This document shows, in pieces, positions 29,504-38,423 of a stretch of DNA of 64,000 bases. The notes under the pieces were generated by a model that saw only the letters and a list, made by a program, of their open reading frames with translations, searched no databases and was not told where the DNA came from. Source of the DNA: Pseudomonas nitroreducens (GTDB taxonomy: Bacteria; Pseudomonadota; Gammaproteobacteria; Pseudomonadales; Pseudomonadaceae); contig NZ_JACHLI010000024.1 in the NCBI RefSeq assembly GCF_014204515.1, positions 1 to 64,000 on the forward strand, read 5' to 3'. Numbering within the stretch: position 1 is the stretch's first letter; the number at the start of each line of letters is the position of its first letter. The position numbers were made by a program, and so were the translations under genes.

Positions 29504-30742
29504 TCAGCTGGCGCAGATTTCGGAGAGCACCCGCAGACGACGCTGCGGTTCGGCGACGAAGGGATTCTTCAGGTCCCAGGCGTAGCCGGCGAGGATCGAG
29601 CAGATCATCCGGCGGATCTCCGGGTCGGCCTTCTCGTAGAAGATCACGTCCTGGAAGCTGCCGTCGTACCAGCCCTCGACGTAGGCGCGGAAGGTGTCCA
29701 CGCCGCGTTTGAGCGGCTGGGCGAAGTCGGCCTGCCAGTCCACCGTCTCGCCCTTGAGCTGACGGTCGAGCAGGCCCGCCGCCATGCTGGAGGAGCGCAT
29801 GGCGATGGTGACGCCGGAGGAGAACACCGGGTCGAGGAACTCCGCCGCGTTGCCCAGCAGGGCGAAGCCCGGCCCGGCCAGGCGCTTGACGTTGGCCGAG
29901 TAGCCGCCGAGGGTGCGCGCCGGGGTGTCCCACACGGCGTTGCGCAGCAGCGGGCGCAGGTTCGGCGCGGCGTCGAAGAAGCCTTTCAGGCAGGCATCGA
30001 GGTCATCCAGCCTGCCTTCGAAATGATGGTCCTCGGCGACCACGCCGACGGAGGTGCGGCCGTCGCTGAAGGGGATGGTCCAGTACCAGATGCCGCGCTC
30101 CTGCGGGTGGATGCTGATGAGGATCTTCTCGCGGTCGAAGTGCGGCGCGTCGATGCGGTCTTCCACATGGGTGAACACCGCGCGGCGCACCGGGAAGCCG
30201 GACGGCGCCTCCAGGTCGAGCAGGCGCGGCAGCACGCGGCCGTACCCGCTGGCGTCGAGGGCGAAGGCGCATTCCACCTCGTACTCGCTGCCGTCCAGGC
30301 GGCGTACGCGCAGGCGTGGGCAGGCGCCGGCGAAGTCGGCGGCGATGATCTCTTCCTCGTAGCGGATTTCCACGCCCTGCCGTTCGGCCTGGTCGGCCAG
30401 CAACTGATCGAAGCGTGCACGCTGGACCTGGAAGGTCGAGCCCTTGCCCTCGGTGAATTTGTCGCGGAAGTCGAAATCGGTGTAGCGCTCGCCCCAGCCG
30501 AAGGCCGCGCCGTGCTTGGTCTGGAAACCGGCAGCGAGCACCGCGTCGAGCATCCCGGCTTCCTCGACGAAGTCCAGGCAGTGCGACAGCAGGCTCTCGC
30601 CGATGGAGAAGCGCGGGAAGCGCTGGCGCTCCAGCACCAGCACGTCGTGACCCTTGCGCTTGAGCAGGGCGGCGGCGATGGCGCCGGAAGGCCCCGCGCC
30701 GATGACGACGACGGTGCGTTGTTGCAGATCAGGGGCGGGCAT
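29504..30742 (-). CDS. FAD-dependent halogenase-like oxidoreductase
   Basis: 412-residue flavoprotein of the tryptophan-halogenase superfamily. FAD-binding GAGPSG lies at 15-20 and GESLL at 48-52. Lys76 in GFQTKHGAAFGWG sits where halogenases hold their hypohalous-acid lysine, and the halogenase signature W-x-W-x-I-P is present as WYWTIP (219-224). These features are compatible with halogenation of the phenol ring, as in brominated xanthomonadins, but related APE enzymes may instead hydroxylate or reduce. Start ATG at 30742 overlaps the upstream membrane-protein gene by 14 bases. The activity is unproven. Confidence 0.82.
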   Translation of the reverse strand: MPAPDLQQRTVVVIGAGPSGAIAAALLKRKGHDVLVLERQRFPRFSIGESLLSHCLDFVEEAGMLDAVLAAGFQTKHGAAFGWGERYTDFDFRDKFTEGKGSTFQVQRARFDQLLADQAERQGVEIRYEEEIIAADFAGACPRLRVRRLDGSEYEVECAFALDASGYGRVLPRLLDLEAPSGFPVRRAVFTHVEDRIDAPHFDREKILISIHPQERGIWYWTIPFSDGRTSVGVVAEDHHFEGRLDDLDACLKGFFDAAPNLRPLLRNAVWDTPARTLGGYSANVKRLAGPGFALLGNAAEFLDPVFSSGVTIAMRSSSMAAGLLDRQLKGETVDWQADFAQPLKRGVDTFRAYVEGWYDGSFQDVIFYEKADPEIRRMICSILAGYAWDLKNPFVAEPQRRLRVLSEICAS

Positions 30743-31898
30743 CAGAAGGGCTCCTTGCCGGGGCAATATCCTGGGAAGCGGTGCTGCTGCGTGGGCGACG
30801 CACACCGCAGAGGGCGGGCAGCAGGGTGGCGAACAGACTCATCAGCAGCAGGCTGAAATACAGCAGCGAGTCGATGTGGCCCTGCTGGAACAGCAGGTTG
30901 AGGAAGACGATCTCGGTCAGCCCGCGAATGTTCAGCAGCAGGCTTTCCTTCCACAGTTGCCCTCCCGTGGCGCCTGGCAGCGCCCAGCGCAGGCCGAGCC
31001 AGCTGCCGGCCAGCTTGCTCAGCACCGGCAGCACCAGCAGCGCGCCGAGGTAGAGCCAGGAGTAGCCGGAGAGGGCGTGGTGGAAGTCGATCTGCAGGAT
31101 GCCAAAGGCCAGCACCAGCGGCACCAGCAGGCTGTTCTGCAAGGCCTGCGCCGCGCCCGGCGGTATCGGCAGGCGGAACGGCTGGCGCACCGCGGCCTGG
31201 GCCATCAGCCAGGTGATGGCGAACACCAGGGTGTTCAGGTGCCAGTGCTGGAAGGCGATCATCAGGCCGAAGAACGGCAGGCTGTAGGCCAGGTGCTGGC
31301 GTACGCCGATCAGCCGCAGCAACAGCGGAGTCACGCCAGCCAGCAGCGGCCAGATCAGTTTCGACGGATCGCTGCTGCCCTGGGCCAGGCCGAACAGGCT
31401 CCAGCACCACAGGTCCATCAGCACTGCCGCGTGCATCAGCCGGCGGGTGGCGTCCTCGGGGTAGTCGATGTTGCGCAGGAACAGGTAGAGCACCGGGATC
31501 GCGGTGATGGCGAACAGCAGGCCGATGCCCAGCACGCTCATGCCCTCGCGCACGCCCAGCAGCCACCAGGCGCTGGCCATGCCGCAGGCCAGCGGCACGG
31601 CGAAGCTGGGCAGGGCGATCTTCAGGCTCTGGCGGCTGACGTCCAGATCGATCACGTCGCTGAGGATATGCCCCAGCAGCAGGGCGAAGCCGATGTCGTA
31701 GAGCGGCTTGAGCCAGGGCGCGCTGACCAGTGTGCGCACCTCGAAACCCTGGCCTTGCAGCACCACGAACAGCAGCGGCAGCAACAGCCCGGCCACCAGC
31801 AACTGGCTGACGATGGGCAGCAGGCGCAGGCGCCTGCCGCCGATCACGGCGAGGGCGAACAGTGGCGGCATGGCCAGCCAGAACAGGATCGTCAGCAT
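30729..31898 (-). CDS. CPA2/Kef-type sodium/proton exchanger-like membrane protein
   Basis: 389-residue polytopic protein with about 12 hydrophobic segments. It shows the Kef-like features of a helix ending DIGFALLLGHILSDVIDLDV and a late segment LLLNIRGLTEIVFLNLLFQQGHID that resembles the NxRGxxE block of CPA2 exchangers. No RCK nucleotide-binding domain follows. Embedded in the aryl polyene operon with overlaps on both sides, so a role in powering or protecting product export is plausible, but no transport activity can be inferred. The first methionine after the exporter overlap (31898) is taken as start. Confidence 0.8.
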   Translation of the reverse strand: MLTILFWLAMPPLFALAVIGGRRLRLLPIVSQLLVAGLLLPLLFVVLQGQGFEVRTLVSAPWLKPLYDIGFALLLGHILSDVIDLDVSRQSLKIALPSFAVPLACGMASAWWLLGVREGMSVLGIGLLFAITAIPVLYLFLRNIDYPEDATRRLMHAAVLMDLWCWSLFGLAQGSSDPSKLIWPLLAGVTPLLLRLIGVRQHLAYSLPFFGLMIAFQHWHLNTLVFAITWLMAQAAVRQPFRLPIPPGAAQALQNSLLVPLVLAFGILQIDFHHALSGYSWLYLGALLVLPVLSKLAGSWLGLRWALPGATGGQLWKESLLLNIRGLTEIVFLNLLFQQGHIDSLLYFSLLLMSLFATLLPALCGVRRPRSSTASQDIAPARSPSDARP

Positions 31899-34240
31899 GC
31901 CGGCGTGCCTTCTCTCGGGGTTTCGCCTGCCCAGGGGCAGAACAGGAAACAGAACCCCAGGCCCAGGCCCACGGCCAGACCGAAGTTGCTGATCACCGGC
32001 GTGCTGGACAGCGCCAGCAGGCCGAACGACAGCCAGGTGGTGATGGCCGCCAGCAGTACGCCGACCAGACTCACCGCCGCGCCGCCGACGCGCTCGCGCA
32101 TGAGGATGGTGTAATCCACGCCGATGGCGGTCACCAGCAGCAGGCCGAACAGGCTGAACAGGGTCAGTGGCTGGCCCAGCCAGCCCAGGCTGGCGAGGCT
32201 GCACAGCGCCGCCAGCAAGGGCAGCAGGACGATGCGCAGGGCGCCGCGCGGGCCGAAGGGCTTGAGCAGCAGGGCGAAGATCAGTACGCAGGAGAGCAGT
32301 TTCAATTCGGTGGCGCTGACCTGGGTGGCGGCGAACAGACGGTTCAGCTCGCCCAGGCGATCCACCAGTTGCACGCCTTCCAGGCCCTTGGCCTGCTCGG
32401 CCAGCACACTGGCGTCGGACAGCCCCTGCAAGCTCACCAGCCCGGCCACGCCGCCGTCCACCGTGCCCAGCCACAGCGGCCGCCACGGCTCGCCCAATGG
32501 GCCTTGCAGGGCCTGGTCGAGGGACTGCGGCGGGAGTTTCTCCAACTGCTCCAACTCGGCTTGCAGCGCCGCCTGCGGGATGCCCAGGTCGAGCAGCGCC
32601 TGCCAGTGTTGCGGCAGCTGGCGCAGGGCTTCGCGGGCCTGCTGTTGCTGCTGTGCGCTGGCGAGCAGTTGGTTGAGTGCGAGGTAGCCCTTGAGCTGGT
32701 CGGTTTGCACCAGCTTGTCCAGCCGCGCGGCCAGTTCGGCCTGGCGTTGCAGCAGCTGGGTTTCATCGGCGGCGCGGATCAGGAAGAACTGGCTGGTGGG
32801 CTGGTAGCCGGTGATGCGCGCCACGGCCTGGGCCTCGGTCAGCAACTGCGGTTTTCCGCCCAGCCACTGGCGCAGGTCGTTCTTGATCTGCAATTGCCAC
32901 AGCCCGCCCGCACAGAACAGCGCGACCACGACCAGCAGCGGCCAACTGCCGGTGCGGCGGAGCAGGGACTGGCGCAGGCCCATCAGCCGCGTGCCCAACG
33001 ACAGCAGCAACGGTTGCGGTGCGATGGCATCGCCGCGCAGCAGGATCGGCAGCAGGCCGATCACGCACAGGTACGCGGCGAGCAGGCCGGCCACCGAGAA
33101 GGTCGCCACCTGGGTCAGCGCCGGGAACGGTGTGCAGGCCAGGGCGAGGTAGCCGATCAGGTTGGTGGCGAGGCTGAGGAACAGCCCGCGCTGGCTGAGC
33201 TTCAGCGCGTGCCACGGCTGCCAGTGAGTGGCAGTCCAGGCTTTGGACAGGTAATGCAGCGGGTAGTCCGAGGCCACGCCGATCAGACTGGCGCCGAGCA
33301 CCAGGGTCAGCAGGTTGATCTTGCCGAACAGGGCGATGCACGCGGTGGCGCCGGCCAGCACGCCGACCAGCACCGGCAGGAAGGCCAGCAGCGCGCGCGC
33401 ACGACGGAAGGCGAGCAGCAGCAGGAGCAGCGTGCCCAATGCAGCACCGCCGCCGACCCAGGTCATCTCGCGGCTGGCCTGGCGCTGGCCGTCGGCCGCG
33501 TAGAGCAGGCCGCTGGCGGCAACCATCTGCCCGCCGTCGGCGCTCAACTGCTGGCGCGCCTCGGCGATCTGCGCGGCCACCGCGCGGGGCAGGTTCATGT
33601 CGAAGGCATCGGCGCGAGTGCGGGCGCGCAGCAGCACCCAGTTGCGCCCGTCGGCTTCGGCCACCAGTGCGCCGCTGCCGATGTCCAGCTGCACTTTCGA
33701 CGGCAGCGGCTGGTGCTGCTGGATGCGCAGGGCGAGGCCGAACCAGTCCTGGTCGTTGGGCAGCAGGCCGAAGCCGGCGAAGGGATCGAAGAGTTGCTCC
33801 ACGCGCCGCTGGACGAAGGCGTCAGGATCGCCAATCAGCTCCTGGCGATCGCTGGCGCCGAGCAGAGCAAGGCGGCCGCTGCGCAGCTGTTCGCGCAGCG
33901 CCGGCAGGTCCGCCTGCACGCCCCACTGGACCTTGTCGTAGAGGTCGCTGGCCTGCCAGCGCTCGGCCAGTTCGCGGGCGCGGGCGATGGCGGTATCGCG
34001 CTCGGGGTAGCCGACCAGCACGATCAGCTCGCGGTTGAGCGGCTCCTGCATGCGCTGTTCGGCCTGCTTCTGCAGCACGTCACGGCTGCCGCCGGGCACC
34101 AGTTCCAGCAGGTCGGTGCTCAGTGGCGCGGCGCCGCGCCATTGCCAGGCGGCGAGGGCGAGCAGCGCCAGCAGCCCGGCGAGTACCAGGCGTGGCAGCC
34201 ACTGCGGCCGCTCAGCGGGCAAAGTCGGCGCGCTCCGCAT
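31892..34240 (-). CDS. MMPL/RND-superfamily lipid exporter
   Basis: 782-residue inner-membrane protein with the two-fold MMPL layout: one helix, a large periplasmic loop, five helices (from about 235), then the same again. Helices carry LGASLIGVASDYPLHYL and TAIGVDYTILMRERVGG, the conserved Asp-Tyr pairs used for proton coupling. Such exporters occur in all aryl polyene clusters (the apeM position) and are thought to lift the lipid-linked polyene from the inner membrane. Overlaps the LolA-like gene by 29 bases and the CPA2 gene by seven. Confidence 0.88.
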   Translation of the reverse strand: MRSAPTLPAERPQWLPRLVLAGLLALLALAAWQWRGAAPLSTDLLELVPGGSRDVLQKQAEQRMQEPLNRELIVLVGYPERDTAIARARELAERWQASDLYDKVQWGVQADLPALREQLRSGRLALLGASDRQELIGDPDAFVQRRVEQLFDPFAGFGLLPNDQDWFGLALRIQQHQPLPSKVQLDIGSGALVAEADGRNWVLLRARTRADAFDMNLPRAVAAQIAEARQQLSADGGQMVAASGLLYAADGQRQASREMTWVGGGAALGTLLLLLLAFRRARALLAFLPVLVGVLAGATACIALFGKINLLTLVLGASLIGVASDYPLHYLSKAWTATHWQPWHALKLSQRGLFLSLATNLIGYLALACTPFPALTQVATFSVAGLLAAYLCVIGLLPILLRGDAIAPQPLLLSLGTRLMGLRQSLLRRTGSWPLLVVVALFCAGGLWQLQIKNDLRQWLGGKPQLLTEAQAVARITGYQPTSQFFLIRAADETQLLQRQAELAARLDKLVQTDQLKGYLALNQLLASAQQQQQAREALRQLPQHWQALLDLGIPQAALQAELEQLEKLPPQSLDQALQGPLGEPWRPLWLGTVDGGVAGLVSLQGLSDASVLAEQAKGLEGVQLVDRLGELNRLFAATQVSATELKLLSCVLIFALLLKPFGPRGALRIVLLPLLAALCSLASLGWLGQPLTLFSLFGLLLVTAIGVDYTILMRERVGGAAVSLVGVLLAAITTWLSFGLLALSSTPVISNFGLAVGLGLGFCFLFCPWAGETPREGTPAC

Positions 34241-34805
34241 CGGTCAGGTTGTCGCCGGGCTGGCTGTCGGTCATGCGCAACACGGTGCGGTCGCCCTGGG
34301 CTTCGTGCAGTTCGATGCGCTGCACCAGTTCGCTACCGGCAATCTCGATGCTGTCGAAGATCTGCTTGAGCAGTACGGCGCGTGGGGTGAGGGTGAGTTT
34401 CCAGTCATTCGCTTCGCCACTGAGGGCGAGGTCGAAGTCACGCTGCAGGCCGCTGCTGTCGCCTTCCAGCACGGCGAGGAACAGGCGGTTCTGCTGCGCG
34501 CTGGCGCTGCGCTGCGGCAGTTGCTGCCAGCCGTTGGCGTCGCGCCGGGCGATGCCTTGATCGTCGATGCGGTAGTCCTGCTTGAGCGGCGTCTGCAACA
34601 GCCAGAGCAGGCCGTGCTGCTTGGCGAGGACAAAGTGGCCCTTGCTCACCAGCGGTTGCGGCAGCGAACGCAGGTGCTTCTCCTGGACGAACTCGCCACG
34701 CACTACCGCCGGCTTGCCGAGCTGCGCGGCCAGTTGCGGCAGATCGAAGGCGTGGGCCAGCGGAGCGAGCAGCAAGCCGCAGACCAGCAGGGCGCGCTTC
34801 AGCAT
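34212..34805 (-). CDS. LolA-like outer-membrane lipoprotein carrier
   Basis: 197-residue periplasmic protein with signal peptide MLKRALLVCGLLLAPLAHA. The mature sequence has the LolA-type pattern VRGEFVQEKHLRSLPQPLVSKGHFVLAKQHGLLW and an incomplete-beta-barrel profile. Proposed to shuttle the polyene lipid across the periplasm between the MMPL exporter and the outer-membrane lipoprotein. Start ATG at 34805 overlaps the thioesterase stop (ATGCTGA). Corresponds by position to apeL. Confidence 0.88.
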   Translation of the reverse strand: MLKRALLVCGLLLAPLAHAFDLPQLAAQLGKPAVVRGEFVQEKHLRSLPQPLVSKGHFVLAKQHGLLWLLQTPLKQDYRIDDQGIARRDANGWQQLPQRSASAQQNRLFLAVLEGDSSGLQRDFDLALSGEANDWKLTLTPRAVLLKQIFDSIEIAGSELVQRIELHEAQGDRTVLRMTDSQPGDNLTDAERADFAR

Positions 34806-35236
34806 GACTCGGCCTCCAGCGCACGCTGCACGGCGGCGATGAACACCGGCGGGGAGACCATCTGCATCTCGCGGCTGGCGATTTCCACCGCCACCTGGCT
34901 GCTGCTGGCGCGGGTCAGGCGCTCGCCGGTCTCGGCGTCGCTGATCAGGTAGTTGATCTTCAGGCGGTGCTCCCACTCCACCAGGTTGGCGCGTACGCTG
35001 ATGCGCTGGCCGAAGCGGGCGCCGCGCACGTAGCGCAGCTGCAGGTCGATCACCGGCCAGGCGTAGCCGGCCTCGCGCATCTGCGCGTAGTTGTGGTCGA
35101 GCTTGTCGAGCAGGGCGCAGCGCGCGACTTCCAGGTATTTGACGTAGTGGCCGTGCCAGACCACTTCCATCATGTCGACATCGAAGAACGGCACGAGGAT
35201 TTCCACCTCGGCCTGCAGCACCCCGGCCTTACGCAT
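34799..35236 (-). CDS. 4-hydroxybenzoyl-CoA thioesterase-type hotdog protein
   Basis: 145-residue single hotdog domain of the YbgC/4HBT group, with the catalytic-Asp signature FFDVDMMEVVWHGHYVKYLE near the N-terminus. It should hydrolyse an acyl thioester, either releasing the finished polyene or editing mis-primed ACPs. Position equals apeK. Start ATG overlaps the ammonia-lyase stop by eight bases. Confidence 0.87.
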   Translation of the reverse strand: MRKAGVLQAEVEILVPFFDVDMMEVVWHGHYVKYLEVARCALLDKLDHNYAQMREAGYAWPVIDLQLRYVRGARFGQRISVRANLVEWEHRLKINYLISDAETGERLTRASSSQVAVEIASREMQMVSPPVFIAAVQRALEAESC

Positions 35237-36770
35237 AGAGCCCCCAGTGGCGCGCGCGGATGCGCTGCAGGCACAGGCGCAGTTCGCCTTCCAGGGCGCG
35301 GTCCTCGATCAGCGGCGGGAAGTCTTTCGCCAGTCGCTCGTGCATGCCGCCCAGTGGCGCCGGCAGCGGCCACGCACCAGCTTCGCCGCAACGCAGCCAG
35401 ACGCCCTGTTGTGCGGCCAGCAAAGTGGCGGCGGCGACCTGCTCGGTCAGCTCCAGGCTGCGCAGGGCATCGCGTGCGGCGATGGTGCCCATGCTCACCT
35501 TGTCCTGGTTATGGCACTCGGTGGAGCGCGAGAACACGCTGGCCGGCATCGTGTTTTTCAGCGCCTCGGCGGTCCAGGCGCTGGCGCCGATCTGCACGGC
35601 CTTGAAGCCGTGGTTGATCATCGCGCGGTCCGCCGGCGCCCCCGAGAGGTTGCTCGGCAGGCCGTGGTTGTAGCGGGTGTCCACCAGCAGCGCGAGCTGC
35701 CGGTCGAGCAGGTCGGCGACGTTGCCCACCAGGTTCTTCAGGCTGTCCATGGCGAAGGCGATGTGCCCGCCGTAGAAGTGCCCGCCATGCAGGACGCGCT
35801 CATCTTCGGCGTCGATGATCGGGTTGTCGTTGGCGCTGTTCAGCTCGATCTCGATGAACTGCCGCAGCAGGCCCAGGCTGTCGGCCAGCACGCCCAGCAC
35901 GTGGGGTGCGCAGCGCAGTGAGTAGCGATCCTGCAGGCGGTGCAGCGGTGGCGTCGGTGCGTCGATGGCCAGGTCCTGGCGAATCCACGCGGCAACCTGC
36001 ATCTGCCCCGGATGCGGCTTGGCGGCGAACAGGCGCTCGTCGAAGTGCTCCGGGTTGCCCTGCAGGGCGATCACGTTCAGCGCGGTAATGCGCGTGGCCA
36101 GCTTGAGCAGGTAGTCGGCGCGCACGTAGGCCAGGCAGGCGAGGCCGGTCATCACCGCCGTGCCATTCATCAGCGCCAGCGCTTCCTTGGGCCGCAGCAC
36201 CAGCGGCTGCCAGCCCAGTTCAGCGTGGACCTCGGCGGCGCTGCGCCTTTCTCCGCGCCAGAGCACTTCGCGTTCACCGGCCAGGGTTGCGGCGACATAG
36301 GACAGCGGCGTGAGGTCGCCGCTGGCGCCCACCGAACCCTCTTCCGGGATCAGCGGCAGGATGTCGTGTTCGAGGAAGGCGTGCAGGCGCTCCAGCAGTT
36401 CAAGGCGCACGCCGGAAACCCCGTGGCTCAGCGAACGCAGGCGCGCGGCGAGCACGGCGCGGGTGGCCTGCGGATCGAGCAGCTTGCCCAGGCCGCAACC
36501 GTGGAAGGTGAACAGGTGCTGCGGCAGCGCCTCGACGTGCTCCAGCGGCACGGCCACCACGCAGGAATCACCGTAGCCGGTGGTGACGCCGTAGATCACG
36601 CCTTCCTTGTCCAGCAGGGTGTCGAGGAACTGCGCGCCGCGGGCGATCCGCGCGCGGAACTCGGTGTCGTCGTCCAGGCGGCTTTCCACCCGGCGCTCGG
36701 CGAGGGCGACGATCTGCTCGATGCTCAGGTGGCCTTGGCCGAAAACCGGCACTTCAGGGGTTGTCGTCAT
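35229..36770 (-). CDS. Aromatic amino acid ammonia-lyase (HAL/TAL superfamily)
   Basis: 513-residue MIO enzyme: the Ala149-Ser150-Gly151 triad forms the methylidene-imidazolone cofactor and Tyr60 (YGVTTGYG) is the catalytic tyrosine. The selectivity pair is Phe89-His90 (FTFHGCGLG), unlike the Ser-His of histidine, His-Leu of tyrosine or Phe-Leu of phenylalanine lyases. In the aryl polyene context it could supply an aryl acrylic acid starter (coumarate type) for the AMP ligase. Start ATG at 36770 overlaps the acyltransferase stop by 17 bases. The exact substrate is open. Confidence 0.87.
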   Translation of the reverse strand: MTTTPEVPVFGQGHLSIEQIVALAERRVESRLDDDTEFRARIARGAQFLDTLLDKEGVIYGVTTGYGDSCVVAVPLEHVEALPQHLFTFHGCGLGKLLDPQATRAVLAARLRSLSHGVSGVRLELLERLHAFLEHDILPLIPEEGSVGASGDLTPLSYVAATLAGEREVLWRGERRSAAEVHAELGWQPLVLRPKEALALMNGTAVMTGLACLAYVRADYLLKLATRITALNVIALQGNPEHFDERLFAAKPHPGQMQVAAWIRQDLAIDAPTPPLHRLQDRYSLRCAPHVLGVLADSLGLLRQFIEIELNSANDNPIIDAEDERVLHGGHFYGGHIAFAMDSLKNLVGNVADLLDRQLALLVDTRYNHGLPSNLSGAPADRAMINHGFKAVQIGASAWTAEALKNTMPASVFSRSTECHNQDKVSMGTIAARDALRSLELTEQVAAATLLAAQQGVWLRCGEAGAWPLPAPLGGMHERLAKDFPPLIEDRALEGELRLCLQRIRARHWGLYA

Positions 36771-37683
36771 GGGCTTTCCAGAACGGGTAGAAGTTGAACC
36801 ACTGCTGCGGCGCGCGCAGGCAGTAGTGTTCCAGGCGTTGGGCATAGCGCTGGGTCCAGTGTTTCAGGACCTCGGCGCGGTCGCTGCGGCGCCACTGGAT
36901 GCGCTCGGCGAAGGGCTCCAGGTAGACGCGGTAGCGGCCTGCTTCCTTGAGGCAGAACATCAGGTTGGCCGGGCATTGCAGCAGCCCGGCCAGTAGCCAG
37001 GGGCCTTGCGGGAAGGCGGCCGGGGCGCCGAGGAAATCCACCTCGACGTTGCGCCCGCCGTGCAGCGGAATGCGGTCGCCGGCGATCGCCAGCCACTCGC
37101 CGGCGTCCAGGCGCTGGGACAGCTGCAGCATGATCGCCGGGTCCAGTTCGCTCACCTGAATCAACCGCAGGTGGCTGGCGCCGGACTCACCCAGCAGCCG
37201 GTTGAACTGCTCGGCGTGGCGGGTGTGCACCAGCACGTTCATGCGTACCTTTTCGCCCAGCTCGGCCAGCGCACGGCAGACTTCGAGGTTGCCCAGGTGC
37301 GCGCCCACCAGCAGTTGCCCACGGCCGCTGCGCAGCTGGGCGCGCAGGTTGTGCGGGTCATCCAGTTCGATGCTGGCCAGGTCCAGGCGGCCGGCCCAGA
37401 CGTCGAGCTTGTCGAGGATGGCGTCGGCGAAGGCCATGAACTGAGCGAACACGCGGCCGGTGCTCGGGCGCAGCGAAGTGTCACCGCTGTGCTGCGCCAG
37501 GCGCTGCTGGTACTCGCGGATGGCGCCGCGGGCACGGCTGCCGAAGAGGAAGAAGTACAGCACGATCAGATGCAGCAGCGGCGACAGCAGGCGCCGGCCC
37601 AGGGTGCGCGCCGCCCAGGCGGTGAAGCGCATCAGCAGCAGGCTGCCGCGCTCGCGCTGCTGCGCCCAGTGCTGCGCGCTCAC
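36754..37683 (-). CDS. LpxL/HtrB-type lipid acyltransferase
   Basis: 309-residue membrane-associated acyltransferase. An N-terminal helix LLSPLLHLIVLYFFLFGS precedes the catalytic core with GAHLGNLEVC (equivalent of the H-x4-E motif) and an IAGDRIPLHGG segment. The start is a GTG whose last two bases open the glycosyltransferase TGA (GTGA overlap). Likely transfers an acyl or polyene group onto the lipid carrier. In some APE clusters this activity is fused to the glycosyltransferase; here they are separate. Confidence 0.85.
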   Translation of the reverse strand: MSAQHWAQQRERGSLLLMRFTAWAARTLGRRLLSPLLHLIVLYFFLFGSRARGAIREYQQRLAQHSGDTSLRPSTGRVFAQFMAFADAILDKLDVWAGRLDLASIELDDPHNLRAQLRSGRGQLLVGAHLGNLEVCRALAELGEKVRMNVLVHTRHAEQFNRLLGESGASHLRLIQVSELDPAIMLQLSQRLDAGEWLAIAGDRIPLHGGRNVEVDFLGAPAAFPQGPWLLAGLLQCPANLMFCLKEAGRYRVYLEPFAERIQWRRSDRAEVLKHWTQRYAQRLEHYCLRAPQQWFNFYPFWKAHDDNP

Positions 37684-38423
37684 GCAGGGCTCCGCAGGCG
37701 GCGCCAGAGAATGGCCGGCGAGCGCCAGAGCATGCCGAAGAACAACCGCGCGTGCATGGAGGAGATCAGCGCGTTGTCGTGGAACAGGCGGAAGTGCGAG
37801 AGGCCGTCCAGCGGGTAATGCACCTTGGTCGGCAGCCACTGCATCGGCTGGTTGCGCCAGGCCAGGCGCACGAGGATTTCCGGATCGAAATCCATGCGCT
37901 TGCCCAGCTTCGCGCTGTCGATCAGCTGCAGCGTGGGCTTCAGCGGATAGACGCGGAAGCCGCACATGCCATCGCGGATCGACAGCGACAGGCTGTTGAT
38001 CCACACCCAGACGTGGGTCAGGTAGCGCGCGTATAGGCGGCCCTTGGGCACGCTAGCGTCGTACTGCGGATAGCCGCAGATCAGCGCACCGGGATGTTCG
38101 CTCGACGTGACGAGGAAGCGTTGCACGTCGCCCAGGTCGTGCTGGCCGTCGGCGTCCACCTGCAGCGCGTGAGTGAAGCCCAGGCGCGCGGCTTCGCGCA
38201 GGCCGGCCATCACCGCGCCGCCCTTGCCCTGGTTCACCGCCAGGCGCACCAGGTACGTTTCGCGGCCTGCGGCGAGCTGGTCCATCACCACCGCGCACTC
38301 GCGGCTGGAGGCGTCGTCCACCAGCACGCAGGGCAGCCCGGCGGCGAGCAGTTCGGCGACCACCTGGGGCAGCGCGTGCTCGTGGTTGTACACCGGGATC
38401 ACGGCGCAGGGCTTGGTGTTCAT
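37680..38423 (-). CDS. Family 2 glycosyltransferase
   Basis: 247-residue GT-A enzyme: AVIPVYNHEHALPQVV at the N-terminus, VLVDDASS and the metal-binding QVDADGQHD motif. The closest style is dolichyl-phosphate-mannose/undecaprenyl transferase-like GT2. It would add a sugar to a lipid or to the aryl polyene carrier. ATGA overlap with the AMP-ligase gene. Confidence 0.88.
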   Translation of the reverse strand: MNTKPCAVIPVYNHEHALPQVVAELLAAGLPCVLVDDASSRECAVVMDQLAAGRETYLVRLAVNQGKGGAVMAGLREAARLGFTHALQVDADGQHDLGDVQRFLVTSSEHPGALICGYPQYDASVPKGRLYARYLTHVWVWINSLSLSIRDGMCGFRVYPLKPTLQLIDSAKLGKRMDFDPEILVRLAWRNQPMQWLPTKVHYPLDGLSHFRLFHDNALISSMHARLFFGMLWRSPAILWRRLRSPA

